Source: Myxococcus sp. CA023 (GTDB lineage Bacteria; Myxococcota; Myxococcia; Myxococcales; Myxococcaceae). Taken from it: a stretch of 47,012 nucleotides of DNA. The position numbers and the translations under genes are program-made. Below, piece after piece: positions 41,672 to 47,012 of this stretch; position 1 is the first letter of the stretch; every line of letters begins with the position of its first letter. The stretch is from the NCBI RefSeq assembly GCF_010998615.1, contig NZ_JAAEAH010000074.1, forward strand, positions 1 to 47,012, given 5' to 3'. The notes beneath the pieces were generated by a model. The model ran no database searches. It was not told where the DNA came from and was given only the letters and a program-made list of their open reading frames with translations.

Positions 41672-42358
41672 CTACAGCTTCACCTCTTCCCGGTCGGGCT
41701 GGGTGATGTAGCCGGAGCCCGCGGCCACCAGCTTGGCCATCAGCTTGTCCATGCCGTTGGAGCGGGCGAAGGCCATCTCGTTGCGGGTGGCGCCCACCAG
41801 GGTGAGCAGCTGCACCTTGCCGCTGGGGAGCACGAAGTGGTCGGGCCGGGACGGGTCCCGGACGAACACGAAGCCGCTCAGCTTGGACTCGCCACCGTCC
41901 AGGGAGCCTTCCACCGGGTAGCGGTGGCCCATGGCGAAGGCGCGCAGGGACACGAGGTTGTAGGCCATCATGTCCAGCAGCCGGAACACCGGCCACTTCG
42001 CCTCTTCGGGCGTGTGGATGACCATCTCGTAGCCCAGCCCGCTGGGCGCGTCGTCGGGGATGTCCTCGCCGGGTGCCGCGGTGAAGGGGTTGGACAGTCC
42101 ACTGGTGACATAGGTCCAGTAGGGGTAGCTCTCGCTGGGCGGTGAGACGCGCACGCCCATGGGACCCCAGTTGGGGTCCGCTTCCTGGACCTGGGCGAGC
42201 TCACTCTCCATCCACGCTTGGATGGCATCCGTCTGGTCGAGCGTGAAGACGCCTTCGTCAATGGCGCCGAACATCTTCGGATACTCGACTTCGTCGCGGT
42301 CCGCCCAGCAGTCCTCGTACCACTGGATGAAGTCTTCGTCCGTCTCCGGGGCTTTCAT
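41672..42358 (-). CDS. Suppressor-of-fused (SUFU) domain protein
   Basis: 228 residues. The SUFU-like pattern includes YPYWTYVTSGLSNPF (about 79-93), SGLGYEMVIHTPEEAKWPVF and GATRNEMAFARSNGMDKLM near the end. Bacterial SUFU proteins are common in predatory and social bacteria and in polymorphic-toxin contexts, where they are thought to act as immunity proteins; here no toxin is adjacent. Cytoplasmic, no catalytic motif. Convergent with the hybrid kinase gene (36-nt gap). Confidence 0.82.
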   Translation of the reverse strand: MKAPETDEDFIQWYEDCWADRDEVEYPKMFGAIDEGVFTLDQTDAIQAWMESELAQVQEADPNWGPMGVRVSPPSESYPYWTYVTSGLSNPFTAAPGEDIPDDAPSGLGYEMVIHTPEEAKWPVFRLLDMMAYNLVSLRAFAMGHRYPVEGSLDGGESKLSGFVFVRDPSRPDHFVLPSGKVQLLTLVGATRNEMAFARSNGMDKLMAKLVAAGSGYITQPDREEVKL

Positions 42359-42442
42359 GGCGATGACACTCTAGAGGCTCACCCCGGTTTCACAACTTCA
42401 AGTCGCGGAGAGGCCTCTTCAGGCTGACAGTCCGGGGGGCGT

Positions 42443-43642
42443 TCAGGTGCCGGTGGCCCCTTGGGTGCCCGGGGAGGCGGCCAGGGGCCAGGGTTTCAGC
42501 CCGCAGATGCGCTCGGCCTCCTCCACGGCGGGCGCCAGCCGAGCGTGCTCCCGGCGGAGGAAGCCCCGTACCGCGCCGTCCAGTGTCTTGTCGAAGATGA
42601 GGTGGGCGCTGTGCACGGCGGTGGGCTCGAAGCCCCGAGACACCTTGTGTTCACCCCCAGCGCCGGGCTCGAACACCTTGCGGCCGGTCCGGATGCAGTC
42701 CTCCACGGAGTGGTACAGGCAGACGTGGAAGTGGAGGAAGGGGTGCTCCTCGAAGGCGCCCCAGTAGCGGCCATAGAGGCGCTCCGGGGTGGCCAGGTTG
42801 AAAGCGCCGGCGATGACCTGTTGGCCGCGCACCGCCTCCACCAACTCCACCGAGCCCGGCATCGTGCGGAAGACCCGCGCGAAGAAGTCGGGGGTGAGCT
42901 GAATCTGCCCCCAAGCGTGGCGCTCGCAGGTGGAGGTGTAGAAGCCGTAGGCACGCCGGGCGTGCGCCTGGGAGAGCTCGTCGCCGCGCACCGTGCGCAG
43001 GGAGACGCCCTGGGTGGCCGCGGCCCCGCGCTCGCGCTTGAGCTGGTTCCGGCGCTTGGAGTCAAAGCGCGCCAAGTAGTCGTCATAGCTGCCGTAGCCC
43101 GGGTTCTTCCAGTGGAACTGAAGGGTGATGCGCCGGGCGAGCCCCTCGGCCTCGAGGAAGTCTGCCTCGTCCCCCGTTGGATACAGGACGTGAACGGAGG
43201 AGCAGCCCGCCTCCTGGGCGCTCCCGGCGGCGGCGGCGAGCAGGGCCCGGCGCAGCGCGGGGACGTCCTCGCCTGGGGCGATGAGGAAGCGGGGGACGGT
43301 GGCGGGGGACAGCGGCCCGCCCACGACGAGCTTCGGGTAGTACTCGACGCCGAGGCGGGCGGCGGCATCCGCCCAGCCGAAGTCGTAGATGTACTCGCCC
43401 ATGCTGTGGAACTTGAGGTACGCGGGCGCGGCGGCCACCAGCTTGGGGCCACGCCACAGCGTGAGGTGATGCGGCGCCCAGCCCGTCTCCTCGGTGGCGC
43501 TCCCGCTCTCCTCCATGGCCGCCAGCCAGGCGTGCCGGACGAAGGGCGGGGCGTCAGGGTCCACGAGCGCGTCCCAGCCTTCGGCCGGGGCATCAGTCAC
43601 TGCTTCGAGGATGCGGAGACGGAGCGGGGTATCGGCGGGCAC
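42443..43642 (-). CDS. COG3146 (DUF482) GNAT-like acyltransferase
   Basis: 399 residues from the GTG of VPADTPLRLRILEAV; upstream in-frame codons to 43759 are possible but improbable. Pattern of the COG3146 family (peptidogalycan biosynthesis/FemAB-like GNAT fold): PFVRHAWLAAMEESGSAT, WGLxxHH-like WAPHHLTLWRG, FHSMGEYIYDFGWADAAARL, PKLVVGGPLSPATVPRFL, LQFHWKNPGYGSYDDYLARF, RRNQLKRERG, and FEPGAGGEHKVSRGFEP. These proteins transfer an acyl or aminoacyl group; the substrate is not known. Its neighbour downstream in the same orientation is the SUFU gene; upstream lies the desaturase. Confidence 0.85.
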   Translation of the reverse strand: MPADTPLRLRILEAVTDAPAEGWDALVDPDAPPFVRHAWLAAMEESGSATEETGWAPHHLTLWRGPKLVAAAPAYLKFHSMGEYIYDFGWADAAARLGVEYYPKLVVGGPLSPATVPRFLIAPGEDVPALRRALLAAAAGSAQEAGCSSVHVLYPTGDEADFLEAEGLARRITLQFHWKNPGYGSYDDYLARFDSKRRNQLKRERGAAATQGVSLRTVRGDELSQAHARRAYGFYTSTCERHAWGQIQLTPDFFARVFRTMPGSVELVEAVRGQQVIAGAFNLATPERLYGRYWGAFEEHPFLHFHVCLYHSVEDCIRTGRKVFEPGAGGEHKVSRGFEPTAVHSAHLIFDKTLDGAVRGFLRREHARLAPAVEEAERICGLKPWPLAASPGTQGATGT

Positions 43643-43697
43643 GGGGGCACTCTTAACGCGCCCTGCACGTGCCCGCCGTGTGTTGCTGGCCTGTCCG

Positions 43698-44492
43698 TCA
43701 GGCGGCCCGAGCGGCGTCTCCGGCGCGTGCGGCCTCGCGGGCCTCCGGCCAGACTGCACGCTGCGGGGTGGCGATGCGGATGATGCGCAGCAGGGCCAGC
43801 ACGCGCATCACCTGCCACGTGGGGTCCAGCTCGAACTTCCGCGCCGCGAAGTTGGGGCTGCTGCCGTACTTGTGGTGGTTGTTCTGGAAGAGCTCCCCCA
43901 TGCAGAGGAAGTCCATGGGCAGGGAGTTGCGCGACTTGTCGGTGCTGTCGAAGTTCCGGTAGCCGTACTTGTGGCCGCACCAGTTGACGATGGCGCCGTG
44001 CACCGGGCCCATGAGGAAGTGCAGGGGCAGCAGCAGGAACTGCCAGGGCGAGGTGGCGAACATCACGTAGAAGGCAGAGTAGAAGGCCACCCAGCCCAGG
44101 GTGGCGAACCATGAGGTGCGCAGCGTGGTGTCCACGAGCGGCCACTCCGGGTAGCCGCCCAGGAAGCGGGCCTCGGGTTGACCGCGGCCGGCCGCGTAGT
44201 CGTCGTAGCGCGCCTTGGTGTGCCACATCATCCGCGCCACATCCTTGAAGAAGTGGGGCGAGTGCGGGTCCTTCTCGGTGTCGGAGAAGGCATGGTGCTC
44301 ACGGTGGAGGATGGCGTACGCCTTCGGCGACAGGTACGACGAGCCCTGCACCAGGTAGGTGAGCAGGTGCATCACCCGCTCCGTCTTCGGCCCCATGGTG
44401 TACATGCGGTGGGCCGCGTACCGGTGCTGGAAGAAGCTCTGGAAGAACACGCAGAGCAGCCAGTGCGAGACGAAGAAGATGAGGACGGCCAT
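43698..44492 (-). CDS. Membrane fatty-acid (acyl-CoA/acyl-lipid) desaturase
   Basis: 264 residues. Membrane-bound di-iron desaturase with the three histidine boxes HRYAAH (about 23-28), HREHHAFSD (about 63-71) and QNNHHKYG (about 204-211), and hydrophobic segments between them. Short for the family (usually 280-380), starting directly with MAVLIFFVSHWLL. It should introduce a double bond, probably delta-9, into fatty acyl chains for membrane fluidity. Divergent from bioA; the intergenic region carries a repeated CATGTCATG motif. Confidence 0.88.
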   Translation of the reverse strand: MAVLIFFVSHWLLCVFFQSFFQHRYAAHRMYTMGPKTERVMHLLTYLVQGSSYLSPKAYAILHREHHAFSDTEKDPHSPHFFKDVARMMWHTKARYDDYAAGRGQPEARFLGGYPEWPLVDTTLRTSWFATLGWVAFYSAFYVMFATSPWQFLLLPLHFLMGPVHGAIVNWCGHKYGYRNFDSTDKSRNSLPMDFLCMGELFQNNHHKYGSSPNFAARKFELDPTWQVMRVLALLRIIRIATPQRAVWPEAREAARAGDAARAA

Positions 44493-44534
44493 TCGAGTTC
44501 CCTGGTCAGTGACTGAACCGGGGTAACACCGGGC

Positions 44535-44648
44535 ATGTCATGGCAGCGTCACGCGGGACGGAAGAGCGGCGGCCCTGCCCCACGGGGCGACAGGCCCGCT
44601 CGCTCCGCTTCAGGGGGCCATCAGTAGAACGCGCCGTGGCATGACATG
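44535..44648. repeat. Inverted copies of CATGTCATG between desaturase and bioA
   Basis: CATGTCATG occurs at 44535-44543 and in the opposite orientation (CATGACATG) at 44640-44648. Both have GC/GG flanks. The pair sits in the 224-nt divergent intergenic region and could be operator half-sites, or chance, as the motif is short. No resemblance to the known BirA or BioR operator consensus. Confidence 0.25.
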
Positions 44649-44716
44649 ACGCGCGGCGGCGCGGCCCACTCTTCCGGTACGGAGGGGGCACGGAGCTCCA
44701 GGAGAGGAGTACACAC

Positions 44717-46048
44717 GTGAAGCGGGCGGACATCGTCGGATTGGACAAGGCGCACGTCTGGCATCCCTACACGGCGATGGAGGCCTACATCGCTCAGACG
44801 GATCCGCTGGTGGTGGTTCGCTCGGAAGGTGCGTACCTCCATGACGCGGACGGCACGCGCTATCTGGACGCCAACGGCTCCTGGTGGGTGTCCACGTTGG
44901 GCCACCGTCACCCGCGCCTGATGCGCGCGCTCGCCGAGCAGGCCGCCGCGCTCCCACACGTCTCCCTGGCGGGCATCACCCATGAGCCGGCGGCGCTGCT
45001 GGCGTCGGAGCTGGCGGCCATCGCCCCCGGTTCGGACCGCCCCGGCCTTCCCGCGTCCGAGCGCCTCTCGCGCGTCTTTTATTCAGACAACGGCAGCACG
45101 GCGGTGGAGGTGGCCATCAAGATGGCGGCCCAGTACTGGGCGCAGAATGGCCAACCGCGCCGCACCCGCTTCATCACGCTGTCGGGGGCATTCCACGGCG
45201 AGACGATGGGCGCCACCAGCGTGGGGGGCGTTCCCCTGTTCCGGGAAGTCTTTGGCCCCCTGCTCTTCGACGTGGTGCACGTCCCCTCTCCGGCGGAGGA
45301 GGGGGGCTGGGCGCGCGCCTTCGAGCAGGTTCAGTCCACCCTGCGCGCGCACCCGGAGGAGATTGCGGGCGTCATCCTGGAGCCGGTGCTGCAGGGCGCG
45401 GCGGGCATGGTGATGTACTCGCCAGACTTTGTCCGGGCGGTGCGCGAGGCCACGCGCGAGGTGGACACCTTCCTCATCGCAGACGAAGTCTTCACGGGGC
45501 TGGGGCGCACGGGCGCACGCTTCGCGGTGGACCTGGCGGGCGTGGTGCCGGACATGGTGTGCCTGGCGAAGGCGCTCTCGGGAGGAATCCTGCCGTTCGG
45601 CGCGACCCTGGCCTCGGAGCGCGTCTTCTCCGGCTTCCTCGGGGCGTCCAACCGGGCGCTGTATTACGGGCACTCGTACTGTGGGAACCCGTTGGGCGCC
45701 GCCATCGCCCGGGAAGTGCTGGCCGTCTACCGGGATGAAGATGTGATGGGGCAGGTGGCGCGAAAGGCCCCCCGCGTGAAGGCCGCCTTCGAGCGGATGG
45801 CCGCCACGATTCCGGGCCTGGTGCGCCCCCGCGCTGTGGGAATGGTGGGAGCGGTGGACCTGGGTGGGGGTGGCTATCTCGCCCGAGGAGGGTGGCGAGT
45901 GTACGAGGCCGCGCGTCGCCGAGGGCTCTACCTGCGGCCCATGGGAGACACCGTGTACATCGCGCCGGCGCTGACTATCTCTGACGAGGCGCTCGAGGAG
46001 CTGCTGTCCGGAGTGGAGGCGTCACTCCAAGAAGTCGCTGGCGCCTGA
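44717..46048 (+). CDS. bioA: Adenosylmethionine-8-amino-7-oxononanoate aminotransferase
   Basis: 443 residues from a GTG preceded by GGAGAGGAG. BioA makes 7,8-diaminononanoate from 8-amino-7-oxononanoate with SAM as amino donor in biotin synthesis. Diagnostic features: WHPYTAMEAYI at 15-25, DANGSWWVSTLGHRHPR, VFYSDNGSTAVEVAIKMA, LSGAFHGETMGATSVGG, the LIADEVFTGLGRTG loop and the PLP lysine in CLAKALSGGILPFG. Length normal. The other bio genes are not in the window. It is the last protein gene before the rRNA leader. Confidence 0.93.
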   Translation: MKRADIVGLDKAHVWHPYTAMEAYIAQTDPLVVVRSEGAYLHDADGTRYLDANGSWWVSTLGHRHPRLMRALAEQAAALPHVSLAGITHEPAALLASELAAIAPGSDRPGLPASERLSRVFYSDNGSTAVEVAIKMAAQYWAQNGQPRRTRFITLSGAFHGETMGATSVGGVPLFREVFGPLLFDVVHVPSPAEEGGWARAFEQVQSTLRAHPEEIAGVILEPVLQGAAGMVMYSPDFVRAVREATREVDTFLIADEVFTGLGRTGARFAVDLAGVVPDMVCLAKALSGGILPFGATLASERVFSGFLGASNRALYYGHSYCGNPLGAAIAREVLAVYRDEDVMGQVARKAPRVKAAFERMAATIPGLVRPRAVGMVGAVDLGGGGYLARGGWRVYEAARRRGLYLRPMGDTVYIAPALTISDEALEELLSGVEASLQEVAGA

Positions 46049-46098
46049 GCCTGATGGATCCGCTGCCTACGAATGTGTGGGAGCGAACGGAAGGGTGG

Positions 46099-46128
46099 TT
46101 GACAGGTCACGCGTCGCAGGGATAGAAG
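46099..46128 (+). promoter_or_regulatory. rRNA promoter 1 (TTGACA-18-TAGAAG)
   Basis: TTGACA 46099-46104, spacer 18, TAGAAG 46123-46128, followed by CCGCGCCCC. First of six similar units upstream of 16S rRNA. Confidence 0.65.
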
Positions 46129-46195
46129 CCGCGCCCCGCCCGACGCAGATCCGAGCGGGGAGCTGACAGCAGAATAAAAGGGTTGATGAGGATTG

Positions 46196-46223
46196 TTGAC
46201 CCTGGACGCGGCGGTGGTAGAAG
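46196..46223 (+). promoter_or_regulatory. rRNA promoter 2 (TTGACC-16-TAGAAG)
   Basis: TTGACC 46196-46201, spacer 16, TAGAAG 46218-46223, followed by TCGCGCCCC. Same pattern as promoter 1, 95 nt downstream. Confidence 0.65.
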
Positions 46224-46302
46224 TCGCGCCCCTCCAGACGGGTGGCTGATCCAAGCACCTCAACGGAGCAGCAGCAGGAAATAGAGGGCTCGACTCAAAA
46301 GG

Positions 46303-46330
46303 TTGATCCCAGGGGCAGTGGTGGTAGAAG
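46303..46330 (+). promoter_or_regulatory. rRNA promoter 3 (TTGATC-16-TAGAAG), weaker
   Basis: TTGATC 46303-46308, spacer 16, TAGAAG 46325-46330, followed by CCCTGAATC, i.e. without the GC-rich discriminator seen in the others. Probably weaker. Confidence 0.5.
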
Positions 46331-46423
46331 CCCTGAATCTCACGAAGAAGCCCGCGCACCGGCGCGGATCCGCTTTGAGTGGGTCGGAAAGAAAGTACGG
46401 AATACGGCGGTCAACGCAGCGAG

Positions 46424-46451
46424 TTGACAGGAGACGCGGTGGTGGTAGAAG
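46424..46451 (+). promoter_or_regulatory. rRNA promoter 4 (TTGACA-16-TAGAAG)
   Basis: TTGACA 46424-46429, spacer 16, TAGAAG 46446-46451, followed by CCGCGCCCC. Confidence 0.65.
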
Positions 46452-46516
46452 CCGCGCCCCGACGAAGAAGCCCGGAAGAAAGGGCGGACGAGTCGAGGGA
46501 GTCAGCGAAGCAGCGG

Positions 46517-46546
46517 TTGACAGGGAGGGCGGCGAAGCGGTAGAAG
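46517..46546 (+). promoter_or_regulatory. rRNA promoter 5 (TTGACA-18-TAGAAG)
   Basis: TTGACA 46517-46522, spacer 18, TAGAAG 46541-46546, followed by CCGCGCCCC. Confidence 0.65.
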
Positions 46547-46630
46547 CCGCGCCCCTCTGGAGGAAAGCAGCGGAAGCCACTGGGCGGCGCTGAAGGCTCC
46601 GGAAGCCAGCAGGACGGCGAAAACAGCAGC

Positions 46631-46660
46631 TTGACAGAAGACGCCGAGCTGAAATAGAAG
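46631..46660 (+). promoter_or_regulatory. rRNA promoter 6 (TTGACA-18-TAGAAG), nearest 16S
   Basis: TTGACA 46631-46636, spacer 18, TAGAAG 46655-46660, followed by CTGACGCCCC. About 270 nt from the mature 16S 5' end. Confidence 0.65.
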
Positions 46661-46740
46661 CTGACGCCCCGCCGGACGAAAAGACGGCGAGGCAGTAGCG
46701 GAGAAGACGGTAGCAAAAAGTCGCCGGCAAGACAAGCGAC

Positions 46741-46754
46741 TCGCTCTTTGAAAA
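46741..46754 (+). promoter_or_regulatory. boxA-like antitermination element in rRNA leader
   Basis: TCGCTCTTTGAAAA resembles the conserved boxA (TGCTCTTTAACA) found in rRNA leaders, where NusB/S10 bind to prevent premature termination. It lies ~80 nt after promoter 6 and ~170 nt before 16S, an expected location. Confidence 0.55.
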
Positions 46755-46830
46755 CCAAATAGCAAGCCCAAGAAGAAGCTAGATTGCGGAAACCGCAGTC
46801 AATTTCTTAAGACGGTGCCAGCCAGGTCGC

Positions 46831-46845
46831 GCTGCGAAGCGCAGC
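46831..46845 (+). other. Small hairpin in rRNA leader
   Basis: GCTGCG / CGCAGC with an AAG loop. Probably part of the leader RNA structure for RNase III processing; the partner arm downstream of 16S is outside the window. Confidence 0.35.
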
Positions 46846-46926
46846 CGGCAGCACTGTAACGAATCAGCGAGTTTCAGGTTCCTTGGCCGGGCCTGAGACT
46901 GACGCCGGTTCAAATCTTCAAAAATT

Positions 46927-47012
<86 letters not shown>

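Noticed and set aside
46099..46660. Possible CRISPR-like array of ~100-nt units
   Set aside because: The repeated element is only two hexamers plus a GC-rich tail, and the units vary in spacing; it fits tandem promoters.
46260..46771. ORFs on both strands in the rRNA leader
   Set aside because: They run through the promoter array; no ribosome binding sites or family similarity.

Overview
The window is high-GC DNA with the codon use, gene repertoire and 16S rRNA 5' end of a myxobacterium, most likely Myxococcus or a close relative in the Myxococcaceae. Supporting signs are the abundance of sensor kinases, the ETF:menaquinone-type Fe-S oxidoreductase, an RtcB paralogue, myxobacterial-style small hydrophilic proteins, and a 16S rRNA start of Myxococcus type at the right edge. 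Nearly all long ORFs antisense to the genes listed here are GC-driven shadows and were left out.

Left part (1-12.7 kb): the start of a TonB-like gene, a GT87 membrane glycosyltransferase and an FAD disulfide oxidoreductase, all on the minus strand. Next come a translationally coupled RbfA-like/RtcB pair, tRNA-Gln(UUG), an archaemetzincin homologue with substituted active-site residues, a beta-propeller lipoprotein, a DUF6484 (type VI spike-like) protein and an ankyrin protein. They are followed by a large membrane Fe-S oxidoreductase (EMO type) on the minus strand, a 53-residue acidic small protein and a vWA protein.

Middle part (12.7-29 kb): a DsbD/ScsB-type thiol-disulfide transporter followed by an exported redoxin; an MFS exporter divergent from a UBP zinc-finger gene; a two-gene S1C (HtrA-like) operon in which one member has lost its catalytic His; a remnant of an HNH endonuclease; an FMN split-barrel protein. 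Then comes a compact divergent cluster (radical SAM on one side; Asn-synthetase-like, MGT glycosyltransferase and an apparently circularly permuted ASKHA/ROK-like protein on the other), an aldo/keto reductase and a membrane PAS-GAF histidine kinase.

Right part (29-47 kb): a tightly overlapping five-gene minus-strand operon encodes a MoxR-like AAA+ ATPase, an unknown protein, a metallopeptidase-vWA fusion, a coiled-coil protein and a PaaK/CapK-like adenylate-forming enzyme, with a LuxR-type regulator just upstream. Around 36.1-38.4 kb lies a scar of mobile DNA: a broken IS701-like transposase, a foreign-looking GNAT gene and a TatD-family fragment. After it come a dipeptide epimerase-type enzyme, a hybrid histidine kinase, a SUFU-domain protein, a COG3146 acyltransferase-like protein, a fatty-acid desaturase and bioA. 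The window ends with an rRNA leader that carries six tandem promoters of one pattern, a boxA-like element and the first ~86 nt of 16S rRNA.

The strongest candidates for undescribed biology are: (1) the MoxR / zincin-vWA / adenylate-forming operon; (2) the RbfA-like + RtcB pair, which suggests ribosome or rRNA repair; (3) the radical SAM / Asn-synthetase / glycosyltransferase / permuted-kinase cluster. No decisive search could be run, so these are inferences from motifs and gene order.
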